A DNA stretch of 64,000 nucleotides, taken from contig JAIENY010000005.1 in assembly GCA_019750915.1 (NCBI GenBank), positions 78,952 through 142,951 of the forward strand, given 5' to 3'. Origin of the DNA: Xanthobacteraceae bacterium (GTDB lineage Bacteria > Pseudomonadota > Alphaproteobacteria > Rhizobiales > Xanthobacteraceae). Under the pieces are notes generated by a model, which was given only the letters and a program-made list of their open reading frames with translations, was not told where the DNA came from and ran no database searches. The translations under genes and the position numbers were made by a program. This document shows, in pieces, positions 49,654-58,811 of the stretch (position 1 is the stretch's first letter; each line of letters starts with the position of its first letter).

Positions 49654-51405
49654 ATGACTGATCTGACCAGACGCAGCAGAAGCCCAATTGCCTATCTTTG
49701 GCATTACGTTGTTGGACGGCCGGTTGCCCACGCGACGATCCTGTTCGCCGTCTGCGCGGCGGTTGCCTGTTCGGTGAGCACTCAGTACGGAATCAAGATG
49801 CTCGTCGACGCGCTCACGACGCGCAGTTTTTCTCCATGGACGGCCTTCGCCGTACTGGTATCGCTTATTGCCGCAGACAATATGTTCTGGAGGGTCGCGA
49901 GCCTGATCGGAAGCTACACGTTCGTTCAGGTCACTGGCGACGTCAGAAAAGACCTGTTCCGGCATCTGACCCAGCATTCCCATAGCTTTTTTTCCGAGAA
50001 GTTGCCCGGCGTCCTGACCAGCCGTATTACCTCCACGTCGAACGCCACTTTCACGATCGAAAACATGTTCGTCTGGAACGTGCTGCCGCCCTGCCTCGCC
50101 TCGATCGGCGCCATCGGCTTTCTCGCATCGGTGAATCTGGCGATGGCAGGTTTTCTGCTGTTGACTGCGGGCATTATCGTAATGGCTCTGTTTCGCTATG
50201 CCTCTATGGGAAAGCCACTCCACCATGAGTTTGCGGACAAGGCAGCGCTTGTTGATGGTGAAATGATCGACGTCATCGGCAACATGAGCTTGGTCAAGGC
50301 ATTTTGCGGCCTGGGCAGAGAGCATGCCCGCTTCGACCGGACCATCCAACACGAGCTCCGGGCGCGCCGCAAAAGCCTTCTCCATCTTGAACGTCTGCGC
50401 GTCGCTCATGCAGTAACGACTGTCGTTCTGACTCTTGGTCTTCTGGCGTGGGCGATCGATCTATGGCAGCGCGGATCGATCAGCTCCGGTGACGTCGTGA
50501 TGGTTTGCTCGCTCGGTATCTCTGTACTCAGCGCCACCCGCGATCTTGCCGTGGCCCTCGTCGATGTGACGCAGCACTTTGCGCGACTGTCGGAGGCCAT
50601 CGCGACGCTTCTGGTGCCGCACCAGCTTTCCGATCATCCCGAGGCGGTTCCGCTGGTCCATCGCAGTGCGGACATTCATTTTCACAATGTCGGGTTTGCT
50701 TATCCGGGCAAGAATGGGCTGTTTCGCGATTTCGACCTGCACATTCGTCCCGGGCAACGGGTGGGACTTGTGGGCCCATCGGGCGGCGGGAAGTCCTCGT
50801 TGTTCTCTCTGTTGCAACGTTTTTACGAGGTTCAACGCGGTGAAATCCTGATCGACGGCCAATCGGTCAACCGCATCACCCAGGAAAGCCTATGGGCGGC
50901 GATCGCGACCGTTCCTCAGGACACCGCCCTTTTCAACCGCTCCCTGCTTGAAAACATTCGCTACGGACGGCCGGATGCAAACGATGAGGATGTCTGGCGC
51001 GCGGCATTGGACGCACGCTGCGACTTTATCAATTCGCTTCCGGACGGGCTGAGCACCACAGTCGGAGATCGCGGGCTTCTTCTCTCTGGCGGTCAAAGGC
51101 AGCGTATTTCCATTGCCCGGGCTTTCCTGAAGAATTCGCCCATACTTCTGCTTGATGAGGCGACATCTGCTCTCGACCCAGATGCTGAAGAGGCGATCCG
51201 TGACGCATTGAACAGGTTGATGGAAGATCGCACGGTCATTGCGATTGCACACAGGATCTCGACGCTTCGTAATTTTGACCGGATTATCGTAATCGAGAAC
51301 GGCAAAATCATCGAGGACGGGCCGCCGTCTTCCCTGATGAAGCAGGACGGCCACTTCAGTCGGCTCATTCGAAAGGAAGTCTCATTGCTGAGATCGGCAG
51401 CCTGA
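49654..51405 (+). CDS. ABC exporter, fused permease and ATPase (MsbA-like)
   Basis: A 583-residue type IV ABC half-transporter. Six helices occupy about residues 20-320. The ATPase domain from about 350 has Walker A GPSGGGKSS, Q-loop TVPQDTALF, signature LSGGQRQRISIARAF, Walker B LLLDEATSALD and the H-loop IAHRIST, all intact. The start at 49654 follows GGAAGAAGAG; the track start is upstream in the intergenic region. It should act as a homodimer. The cargo is unknown; lipid-linked or glycan-related molecules are plausible given its neighbours. Divergent from the GT4 gene and convergent with the Liv operon. Confidence 0.9.
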   Translation: MTDLTRRSRSPIAYLWHYVVGRPVAHATILFAVCAAVACSVSTQYGIKMLVDALTTRSFSPWTAFAVLVSLIAADNMFWRVASLIGSYTFVQVTGDVRKDLFRHLTQHSHSFFSEKLPGVLTSRITSTSNATFTIENMFVWNVLPPCLASIGAIGFLASVNLAMAGFLLLTAGIIVMALFRYASMGKPLHHEFADKAALVDGEMIDVIGNMSLVKAFCGLGREHARFDRTIQHELRARRKSLLHLERLRVAHAVTTVVLTLGLLAWAIDLWQRGSISSGDVVMVCSLGISVLSATRDLAVALVDVTQHFARLSEAIATLLVPHQLSDHPEAVPLVHRSADIHFHNVGFAYPGKNGLFRDFDLHIRPGQRVGLVGPSGGGKSSLFSLLQRFYEVQRGEILIDGQSVNRITQESLWAAIATVPQDTALFNRSLLENIRYGRPDANDEDVWRAALDARCDFINSLPDGLSTTVGDRGLLLSGGQRQRISIARAFLKNSPILLLDEATSALDPDAEEAIRDALNRLMEDRTVIAIAHRISTLRNFDRIIVIENGKIIEDGPPSSLMKQDGHFSRLIRKEVSLLRSAA

Positions 51406-51465
51406 ACAGATCGATATTCCACCGGACTGTATCTTTAAGCCATCAAACAACCGTTCGTCGAACCG

Positions 51466-52191
51466 CTAAACCTTCTCCCAGCTCTCTGCGCTAGCGCCTG
51501 CCAAGGCGCGAACTCTCTCCTCATCCTTGGCGAACTCAGCCGCGTTACCCGAATAGACGACCTGACCATCGTCCAGAACGTAAGCACGATCGGCAACCTC
51601 GACGGCCGCCCGCACATTCTGCTCGACAAGAAGAACTGAAATGCCTTCGTCGCGGGCGGTCATGATGGTTCGAAACACTTCCTGCACGATAAGCGGCGCC
51701 AATCCCTGCGAAGGTTCATCGAGCAGGATAAGCTCTGGATTGAGGAGAAAGGCGCGCGCGATAGCCAGCATTTCCTGTTCGCCGCCGGAGAGCTGACCGC
51801 CGCGATTGGTCTTGCGTTGGGCCAATCTGGGAAACAGCTCGTAAACGCGATCAATCGTCCACGGACCAGGACGATCAACCGGCACCTTCAAATTTTCCTC
51901 CACTGTAAGGTTGGGGAAAATCTTTCGCCCTTCCGGCACGAACCCGACGCCAAGACCGGCGATGCGATAAGGGCTGAAATTCGTCGTGTCTTTCCCGAAG
52001 ATGTGCACGCTACCCTCACGTGCGCGGGTGAGCCCCATCAAGCTGCGCATGGTGGTGCTTTTTCCTGCACCGTTGCGCCCGAGCAGAGTGACAATCTCTC
52101 CTCGCCGGACTTCCAGACTGACGCCGTGCAGGATGTGGCTCTTGCCATAAAATGTATGCAGCCCTTCCGCCTTAAGAATGACCTCGCTCAT
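51466..52191 (-). CDS. livF: Branched-chain amino acid-type ABC transporter ATPase LivF
   Basis: A 241-residue ATPase, normal LivF length and without fusion. Walker A GRNGAGKST, Q-loop FVPEGRKIF, signature LSGGEQEMLAIARAF, Walker B LILLDEPSQGLAP and the LivF-type VEQN in place of the H-loop are all present. It overlaps LivG by four bases and is the last gene of the LivFGMH operon. It serves as the in-window comparison for the LivF-amidase fusion, whose ATPase half is of the same size. Confidence 0.93.
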   Translation of the reverse strand: MSEVILKAEGLHTFYGKSHILHGVSLEVRRGEIVTLLGRNGAGKSTTMRSLMGLTRAREGSVHIFGKDTTNFSPYRIAGLGVGFVPEGRKIFPNLTVEENLKVPVDRPGPWTIDRVYELFPRLAQRKTNRGGQLSGGEQEMLAIARAFLLNPELILLDEPSQGLAPLIVQEVFRTIMTARDEGISVLLVEQNVRAAVEVADRAYVLDDGQVVYSGNAAEFAKDEERVRALAGASAESWEKV

Positions 52192-52940
52192 GCTGCACCC
52201 TTTCCGAGATATGCCGCCTGGACGACCTCATCGGCAGCAATCTCCGCCGGCGTCCCTTCAGCCAGCAATTTTCCTTCCCCGAGCACGGTGATCTTGTCCG
52301 CCAGATGGAAGACAACCCGCATGTCGTGCTCGATGAGAACAATCGTCAGTTTTTCGTCGTGATGCAATTTCCGGATCAACTGGGTGATGTCATAGGTTTC
52401 CTGATCGCCCATGCCAGCTGTTGGTTCGTCGAGCAACAGCAATTTCGGCTGGAGCGCAATCGCCATCATGATTTCAGTTGAACGCTGATCGCCGTGCGAT
52501 AACTCGCCGACGATCCGATCAGTTTTTCCGGCGAGTCCGCCAAGCCTGACCAGTTCCTCAACCCGGTCGTGCGTCGATCTCGCAACACCAGGGGAGGCCC
52601 AAAGACTTAGCCGTTGCGCCGAAGCAACCTCAACTGGAATACGAAGATTTTCGTAAACCGTCAGTTCGGGAAAGATCTCCGTGATCTGGAATGTCCTCGC
52701 CATGCCGCTCCAGACACGATTAACGGGATCGACATTGGTCACGTCTTTGTCGTTGAAGATGATCGATCCGCTGGTTGGCTGCAGAAATCCGCTGATCATG
52801 TTGAAAAACGTTGTTTTCCCGGCACCATTTGGACCGATCACAGCTCGCAGCTCACCTGCGTTAACGTTGAGCGATACATTGTCGACAGCAACAAGGCTGC
52901 CAAAGCGTTTGGTCACGCCTTCGATTCTCAGAAAGCTCAT
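52188..52940 (-). CDS. livG: Branched-chain amino acid-type ABC transporter ATPase LivG
   Basis: A 250-residue ATPase. Walker A GPNGAGKTT, signature variant LSHGDQRSTEIMMAIA, Walker B LLLDEPTAGMGDQET, H-loop IEHDM. The long LivG-type insertion between Walker A and the signature (VWSGMARTFQITEIFPELTV) is present. Overlaps of four bases with both LivM and LivF imply one coupled message. Cytoplasmic, bound to the permease pair. Confidence 0.93.
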   Translation of the reverse strand: MSFLRIEGVTKRFGSLVAVDNVSLNVNAGELRAVIGPNGAGKTTFFNMISGFLQPTSGSIIFNDKDVTNVDPVNRVWSGMARTFQITEIFPELTVYENLRIPVEVASAQRLSLWASPGVARSTHDRVEELVRLGGLAGKTDRIVGELSHGDQRSTEIMMAIALQPKLLLLDEPTAGMGDQETYDITQLIRKLHHDEKLTIVLIEHDMRVVFHLADKITVLGEGKLLAEGTPAEIAADEVVQAAYLGKGAA

Positions 52941-53893
52941 GACGTAGCCTTTCTCCGGATCGCACCAAGAATGCCGCGCGGGAAGAACAGAACGATCAGG
53001 ATGAAGAATATGCCGACAAACGACATCCAGTTCTCAGTCTGGCTCGAAAGATAATCCTGCAGCACAACGAAAATTGCTGCGCCGATCAGCGGTCCCCAGA
53101 ACGACCGCATACCGCCCAGCACCGCCATGATCACGAAATCGCCGGATTGCGTCCAATAGAGCGCCCGCGGATCGACGAAATTGTTCAGCAGCGCATACAG
53201 CGCACCGGCGAGGCCGACAAACGCACAGGAAATCGTCCATGAAATCCAGATATGCTGGTCGACCGGAATTCCGAGGAAGCGCGCTCGCCTTTCGTTTTCA
53301 CGAATGGCGATGAGGGTTCGCCCGAATGGTGAGCGCAATATCCAGGCCATGATGCTAACGGCAAGAGCGAAGATCACCAGCACGAAGAAATAGAATAATT
53401 TCGAGCTACTCTGGATATCGAGGGTCGTAAATCCGAGATGAATCGGAAGGCGCGTCCATCCGGTCAGACCATCGTCGCCACCGGTCACTGTATTCCAACG
53501 GAATGCAATGAAGTAGAAGACCTGAGCGAAAGCGATTGTCACCATCGCAAAGTAAACTCCGCGCAGCCTGATGATCATCGGCCCAATCAGCGCACCGGCA
53601 ATCAACGCGACCAGCATGCCGACGATCAGGCCAAGGCCGGTGCTTGGCGCGATATAGCGAAGCGTGAGGCCCACGCCGTATGCGCCGAGACCAAAATATG
53701 CAGCGTGGCCGAAAGACAAGACGCCGGTATAGCCGAGCAGGAAATTCAGCGACATCGCCGCGAGCCCGAGGATGACGACACGGGTCCCCAATTCCGTATA
53801 GCCACCGATTGCGGGCAGCCAGTACGGCATAGTGATGAGGAGAATCCAGACCGCGATGTTCGCGAGCTGTTTTTTGAACATTGCCGTTTCCAT
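52937..53893 (-). CDS. livM: Branched-chain amino acid-type ABC transporter permease LivM
   Basis: A 318-residue membrane protein of usual LivM length. SLNFLLGYTGVLSFGHAAYF near residue 48 is the family hallmark; AIRENERRARFLGIPVD is the coupling-helix region and the C-terminus ends in a basic tail. Its ATG shares one base with the LivH stop (TAATG), and its end overlaps LivG by four bases. It forms the channel with LivH. Confidence 0.93.
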   Translation of the reverse strand: METAMFKKQLANIAVWILLITMPYWLPAIGGYTELGTRVVILGLAAMSLNFLLGYTGVLSFGHAAYFGLGAYGVGLTLRYIAPSTGLGLIVGMLVALIAGALIGPMIIRLRGVYFAMVTIAFAQVFYFIAFRWNTVTGGDDGLTGWTRLPIHLGFTTLDIQSSSKLFYFFVLVIFALAVSIMAWILRSPFGRTLIAIRENERRARFLGIPVDQHIWISWTISCAFVGLAGALYALLNNFVDPRALYWTQSGDFVIMAVLGGMRSFWGPLIGAAIFVVLQDYLSSQTENWMSFVGIFFILIVLFFPRGILGAIRRKATS

Positions 53894-54759
53894 TAGAACC
53901 GCCCCTCTTCACCGAACAAGCCACGAGGACGGACCAACAAGATCGCTGCCATCATGACGTAAATCACCGCCTCGGTCGCTGAGGGAAAGAAGACCGTCGT
54001 CAATCCGGATGCGACCCCGATCAGCAGGCCGCCAGCCAGAGTACCCGGCAAGCTCCCTAATCCGCCGACGATGATCGCGACAAAGCTCGGCATGATCAGC
54101 GTGCTGCCGATCGTCGGCTGCAATCCAAGCTGGCCGACTGCCAGAACACCGGCAAGTCCGGCGAGATAAATGCCGAGTCCAAAGTTCAGATTCCGCAACA
54201 CCCTGACGTTGACGCCGAGCACAGAGACAGTCTCCAGATCATGCGTACCCGCGCGGATGCGGATGCCGAGCCGTGTGCGCCCGAGGATCAGAAAGATCGC
54301 CCCGACCGCAAGGGCCACGATCACAACCATGAACAGGCGATAGCCGGTGACGAAGAAGTAACTTGGGCTCAGCGGCGAGACGAGCCAGCCCGGCACCTGA
54401 AAAGGCAAGCTCTGCGCACCCCAGATGAAGCGCGTGGCATCCTCCAGAACAAACGCCAGACCGAAAGTGAGAAGAAGACTATAAAGCGGATCACGACCAT
54501 AGAGACGGCGGATCAAAAACCGCTCCACGATGAGTCCAAGCATCGCGGTGAAGATCGGAGCAAGAATAAGCCCACCCCAAAATCCAACATAAGGCATTAG
54601 CGCATAAGCGATGTAGCCACCGAGAGCCAGGAAGCCGCCATGGGCGAAGTTGATCACCCCTGAGAGGTTCATGATCAGCGAAAGGCCCAAGGCCATCAGA
54701 GCGTAGAATGCGCCGACGATCAGACCATTAAAGACATTAAAGAGGATCAGTTGTGCCAT
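53893..54759 (-). CDS. livH: Branched-chain amino acid-type ABC transporter permease LivH
   Basis: A 288-residue membrane protein. VGAFYALMALGLSLIMNLSG followed by VINFAHGGFLALGGY is the LivH signature and VGGLGSLPGTLAGGLLIG the cytoplasmic coupling segment. I start at the ATG at 54759; the track start at 54792 adds a basic stretch lying next to the upstream hairpin. The gap of 117 bases to the binding-protein gene holds a strong stem-loop. Confidence 0.93.
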   Translation of the reverse strand: MAQLILFNVFNGLIVGAFYALMALGLSLIMNLSGVINFAHGGFLALGGYIAYALMPYVGFWGGLILAPIFTAMLGLIVERFLIRRLYGRDPLYSLLLTFGLAFVLEDATRFIWGAQSLPFQVPGWLVSPLSPSYFFVTGYRLFMVVIVALAVGAIFLILGRTRLGIRIRAGTHDLETVSVLGVNVRVLRNLNFGLGIYLAGLAGVLAVGQLGLQPTIGSTLIMPSFVAIIVGGLGSLPGTLAGGLLIGVASGLTTVFFPSATEAVIYVMMAAILLVRPRGLFGEEGRF

Positions 54760-54778
54760 TTTTTTAAAGGCTCCCCGT

Positions 54779-54805
54779 CGCCTCCGATGCAAACCATCGG
54801 AGGCG
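54779..54805 (-). promoter_or_regulatory. Intercistronic stem-loop before livH
   Basis: CGCCTCCGATG-CAAAC-CATCGGAGGCG is a perfect 11-base-pair stem about 70 bases after the binding-protein stop on the minus strand. A TTTAAAAAAA tract follows 13 bases later, just before livH. As in the other two Liv-type operons it may stabilise the binding-protein message or attenuate transcription into the permeases. Confidence 0.75.
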
Positions 54806-54876
54806 AGAGTTAGATTTGAAAAACGCGCTGAACTTTCATTGCGAAGCGGACTGAACGGACCTCAAAACGTCCCGCC

Positions 54877-56142
54877 TCAGGCGGGCCATGTGAGCTTGCA
54901 ACCGGTTTCCTCGACCGGCAACGCCGCAGTCACGCCTTCAACCTCCTGATCGACCACGAACAAATCCTCGGGATCAGCCTTGCCTTGGGATTGCGCATGA
55001 CCGACAAACAAGGTCGGCATCAACTGGTTGTCGCCTTCGCGGTAGAATGCATCCTTCGGCATCAACGCGATTTCAGGCGGCAGTTTGAACCCCTGCAGGG
55101 CCTTGGCCATCTTCACCGCGTCCAGCGACTTTGCGTTCTGCGCCGCCAAGGCGCAGCTCCATGCCGATGCATAGCCAAACCACGTTCGTGCTGTCGGAAC
55201 ATGACCGCCTGTTTTCTTGCGGATCTCTGCGACGAACTCCTTCACATGAGGCGTGTTCGGCTGATTCCAGTACCACTCGAACACCCAATTTCCAATCCGC
55301 GCCTCCGGCGGAAGGCCAATCAACGCCTCCAGCTCTTGCTGCGCGCCAGCCAGATGGAACCGTTTATCCAACCCGAACTGAACGGCCTGCTTGAGCGCGT
55401 TGATCATGTCGTCACCTGCGTGCAGCAAGATGATGACGTCCGGATTGGCCGCCTGTGCTTTGATCAGGTAAGAAGAAAAATCCGTGGTGCCGAGAGGGGT
55501 GAGATCTGCGCCAACCTCAGTGCCACCAAACTTCTTCAGACTGGCTTCGAAGCCCTGCTGAAGCGTGTGACCGAAGGCATAGTCCGGCGTGATGAAGTAC
55601 CATTTTTTGCCGAACTTATCGAACAGCAACTTCGAAATCGAATTGGTTTCCATGCGCGTCGTATTGCAGACGCGGAAAACATTCCAATGGCAATTCGACC
55701 CGGTGATCGAATCCGTATGTCCACCGGGGACAATATGCAGAACCTTTTTCTCGAAAGCGACGTTCGCAATCGCTTGAGCGAGTGCGGAGTTCACGTTTCC
55801 AAGGATGAAGTTGACGTTATCGCGGTCAATCAGCTTGCGGGCTTTCTGCACGGCTGTACCAGCGTCGCCGCTGGTTGAGTCTTCGATCAGAAGCTCAGCC
55901 TGCCGGCCGAGAACTCCACCCTTGGCGTTAATCTGCTCGATGGCGAGCTGCATGCCGATGAGTTCATTTTTACCCAACGCCGCGTAAGTCCCTGTCAGAC
56001 AATTATCGAAACCGAATTTGACGGTGTCTGCGGCACGTGCAGCAATAACAAAAGGCGACGCCACCTGGGCAACACCGACCAAGGCAGCGGACTTCAGCAG
56101 AGTTCGCCTGCTGAGGTTCAGCGAATCAACACGAGCTTTCAT
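54877..56142 (-). CDS. Periplasmic binding protein of the LivFGMH operon, copy 2
   Basis: A 421-residue type-1 binding protein. The signal LSRRTLLKSAALVGVAQVAS ending in AARA has a twin-arginine motif. The mature part begins DTVKFGFDNCLTGTYAALGK; GGHTDSITGSNCHWNVFRVC is an unusual Cys-containing segment shared with its tandem copy. AGGGAGG before the ATG at 56142 sets the start. It is roughly 80 percent identical by eye to the neighbouring binding protein and the same length. Both probably deliver related ligands to the single LivHMGF complex downstream. The ligand is unknown; the Cys pattern differs from LivJ proteins for branched-chain amino acids. Confidence 0.9.
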   Translation of the reverse strand: MKARVDSLNLSRRTLLKSAALVGVAQVASPFVIAARAADTVKFGFDNCLTGTYAALGKNELIGMQLAIEQINAKGGVLGRQAELLIEDSTSGDAGTAVQKARKLIDRDNVNFILGNVNSALAQAIANVAFEKKVLHIVPGGHTDSITGSNCHWNVFRVCNTTRMETNSISKLLFDKFGKKWYFITPDYAFGHTLQQGFEASLKKFGGTEVGADLTPLGTTDFSSYLIKAQAANPDVIILLHAGDDMINALKQAVQFGLDKRFHLAGAQQELEALIGLPPEARIGNWVFEWYWNQPNTPHVKEFVAEIRKKTGGHVPTARTWFGYASAWSCALAAQNAKSLDAVKMAKALQGFKLPPEIALMPKDAFYREGDNQLMPTLFVGHAQSQGKADPEDLFVVDQEVEGVTAALPVEETGCKLTWPA

Positions 56143-56288
56143 TTTGTCCTCCCTGACTTTGTTTAAATTGCTTTTTTTGTTTTTGGGACGCGGCCATTCT
56201 CGCCGCACCAAGTCACCTGCACGTTCAAGTCTGCCTTTGGGTCTCCTTCATGTTTTCAAAGGATGCTTCCGGTTGAACAAACACCGGC

Positions 56289-57554
56289 TCAAGCAGGCCA
56301 TTCCATTTTGCATCCGGTCTGACCAACCGGAGGCGCGGCTTGGTTGCCATCGACCTCCATATCGACCACGAATAGATCTTCGGGATCGTCCTTGCCCTTG
56401 GACTGGGCATGACCGACATAAAGCGTCGGCATCAACTGATTGTCCCCCTCGCGGTAGACCGTGTCCTTCGGCATCATCGCGATTTCCGGCGGCAACTTGA
56501 AGCCTTGCAACGCCCTCGCCATCTTGACGGTGTCCAGCGACTTCGCATTCTGCGCCGCCAACGCGCACGTCCACGCCGATGCATAGCCGAACCAGGTTCG
56601 CGCCGTCGGCACATGGCCGCCAGTCTTCTTCCTGATCTGTTCAACAAACTCCGCGACATGCGGAACATTGGGTTGCTTCCAATACCACTCGAACACCCAG
56701 CTTCCGATGCGCGCCTCCGGCGGCAAGCCAATCAGAGCTTCAAGTTCCTGCTGGGCGCCAGCGATATGAAAACGCTTGTCCAGGCCAAACTGCACGGCCT
56801 GTTTGAGCGTATTCACCATGTCTTCGCCGGACGTCAGCACGATGATGATATCGGGGTTGGCAGCCTGCGCCTTAATCAGGTAGGACGAGAAATCCGTGGT
56901 CTGCAAAGGAGCGAGATCCGCGCCGACCTCCGTGCCTCCCAGTTCCTTCAAGCTGGCTTCAAAGCCCTGCTGAAGCGTGTGACCAAAGGCATAATCCGGC
57001 GTGATGAAGTACCATTTCTTCCCGTACTTCTCGAACAGCACCTTTGCGATGGAATTGGTCTGCATGCGGGTTGTGTTGCAGACGCGAAAGACATTCCAGT
57101 GGCAGTTTGAACCGGTGATGGAATCGGTATGACCGCCCGGAACAACATGAAGTATCTTCTTTTCGTAAGCGACGTTCGCCATCGCCTGAGCAAGCGCTGA
57201 GTTGACGTTGCCCAGCAGGAAGCTGACCTGATCGCGATCAATCAACTTGCGTGCCTTTTGAACTGCGGTACCGGCATCGCCGCTTGTCGAGTCCTCAACC
57301 AGCAGTTCGACCTGACGACCGAGTATGCCACCCTTGGCGTTGATATGCTCCACCGCAAGCTGGGCGCCGATGACTTCGTTCTTTCCGGTCGCCGCGTACG
57401 TACCTGTCAGACAATCGTCCATACCGATCTTGACAGTGTCGGCCGCCCAAGACGTGACCACGTAGGGCGATGTCACCTGAGCGACAGTTGCCAATGCTGC
57501 TGTCTTGAGCAGCGAACGGCGATTAAGCGTTAGCGGTTGAAATTTGGACGTCAT
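56289..57554 (-). CDS. Periplasmic binding protein of the LivFGMH operon, copy 1
   Basis: A 421-residue type-1 binding protein, tandem duplicate of the next gene. The signal LNRRSLLKTAALATVAQVTS has a twin-arginine motif. The same landmarks follow: DTVKIGMDDCLTGTYAATGK, GGHTDSITGSNCHWNVFRVC and a C-terminal QTGCKMEWPA. Differences from copy 2 cluster in a few stretches, for example VLTSGEDMVNTL against LLHAGDDMINAL, which may alter ligand preference. It is the first gene of the operon. The 146-base gap to copy 2 has no strong hairpin, unlike the gap before livH. Confidence 0.9.
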   Translation of the reverse strand: MTSKFQPLTLNRRSLLKTAALATVAQVTSPYVVTSWAADTVKIGMDDCLTGTYAATGKNEVIGAQLAVEHINAKGGILGRQVELLVEDSTSGDAGTAVQKARKLIDRDQVSFLLGNVNSALAQAMANVAYEKKILHVVPGGHTDSITGSNCHWNVFRVCNTTRMQTNSIAKVLFEKYGKKWYFITPDYAFGHTLQQGFEASLKELGGTEVGADLAPLQTTDFSSYLIKAQAANPDIIIVLTSGEDMVNTLKQAVQFGLDKRFHIAGAQQELEALIGLPPEARIGSWVFEWYWKQPNVPHVAEFVEQIRKKTGGHVPTARTWFGYASAWTCALAAQNAKSLDTVKMARALQGFKLPPEIAMMPKDTVYREGDNQLMPTLYVGHAQSKGKDDPEDLFVVDMEVDGNQAAPPVGQTGCKMEWPA

Positions 57555-57811
57555 AAGCCAACCTCCCCGGACGGCGTGATTTCAATTTTTGCGTTCCTCG
57601 GCCGTGCGGGCATTTGCCGCACTGCGCACGTCTTTTTTATGTGCGGCAGATTGTCCCAAGAAACGCGGAAAGGAAACCGTGTTCGTTCGCGTTGGAGAGA
57701 TCGAGGTGAAAGACTTTCGTCTAATCAGACGACACGTTTCTATTGCAGCGCAACCCAGCGACGTAATTATAAGCGGCAAACGCCGGCCAATGAACGCACT
57801 GCAAAAAACTC

Positions 57812-58300
57812 TCATTGCAGCGGAATCGCATTGCGTGAATGAACTTTGCGGCGCTCGACAATACCGATAATTGCGTTCAGTAGAAGCGCCGCCATTGTCA
57901 ACACGACGATGGCCGCAAAAACGGTGTTAACGTCGAACACACCTTCGGCCTGCAGGATAAGATATCCAAAACCTGCCGACGACCCCAGATACTCGCCTAC
58001 GACAGCGCCGACAAATGCCATGCCCACCGAGGTATGAAGGCTCGAAAAGACCCAGCTTGTCGCCGACGGCAAATATACTGTTCGCAGCAGCTGCCCCCTG
58101 CTCGCGCCAAGCATACGGGCTTTGGCCAGAACAACAGGGCTCACCTCGCGAACGCTGAGCGCAAACCAAAGTCCGCAAACCAACGCCAGCGACGCACCAA
58201 TGACGAAGCCGAGCACCGTTTCGACGGAAGTGATCCAGAGATGATAAAAAATCTCATCACGCGTGGACCAAAGCGATCCAGAAAGCTCCCCGTCGATATG
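57812..58300 (-). pseudogene. Decayed NitT/TauT/SsuC-type ABC permease with 5' truncation and internal deletion
   Basis: The 134-residue frame ends with a good EAA loop and permease C-terminus (VVLAKARMLGASRGQLLRTV, VGAVVGEYLGSSAGFGYLIL). Family resemblance extends upstream of its GTG to WSTRDEIFYHLWITSVETV, until an in-frame TGA at 58303. Two pieces are missing relative to a normal roughly 260-residue SsuC/TauC permease: the N-terminal helix, and about 65-70 residues between FALSVREV and SPVVLAKAR, where the next two helices should be. The joined frame stays open. It is most likely a pseudogene. No partner ATPase or binding protein lies beside it. Confidence 0.75.
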
Positions 58301-58408
58301 TCAATCCGCAACATTTGAAACGCGGCGAAAGCATCAGCCGTTTGTCCAGATTGGGGGCACTTCTTCTGGCGTACGGTATGCCAGAAGCTTTCGATGCGTG
58401 AAGGGATG

Positions 58409-58675
58409 TCAGAGCGCGTGGCTGAAAAAGCCAAGACAGTCGCGCACGGCGATGCCGACCACCCGACCTTGGCGGGAATCCAATTCATAGGCACCGCTCA
58501 ATGACTTGATAAGTATAAGCGCAGCGAGTTCATGTCTATTCAGCGCCCGAGACACGCCATTGGCCGTTACAATCGCCAGACTGAACGGCACGGGTTCTAG
58601 CCGCACCCGATATCCGCAACCATGTCCCAATGCTTCAGAGCGAGGTCGAGAGAGCCAGCCTCGGACGAACAACAT
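58409..58675 (-). CDS. Possible small hypothetical protein
   Basis: An 88-residue frame (MLFVRGWLSRPRSE at its start, CLGFFSHAL at its end) in a stretch that otherwise has no gene. It has protein-like composition (LEPVPFSLAIVTANGVSRAL) and no gene opposite, but no clear ribosome binding site and no family I recognise. It may be a remnant like the neighbouring permease. Low confidence. Confidence 0.3.
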   Translation of the reverse strand: MLFVRGWLSRPRSEALGHGCGYRVRLEPVPFSLAIVTANGVSRALNRHELAALILIKSLSGAYELDSRQGRVVGIAVRDCLGFFSHAL

Positions 58676-58811
58676 GCCCGGCCGGGGTTCCAAATAAATG
58701 CGAGGCTATCCTGTGCTCCCTCCCTCCGGCGTAGCGCTCAGGCTCCGCGACAGATCGCCTAATCCCTTTCCTGCCTTGAATTTGCCGGATCTCGACTGGT
58801 AAGAGGGTGTC

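Noticed and set aside
57537-57870. Plus-strand frames between the first binding-protein gene and the permease remnant
   Set aside because: No ribosome binding site or family resemblance, and two frames overlap each other; likely random open frames in the control region.
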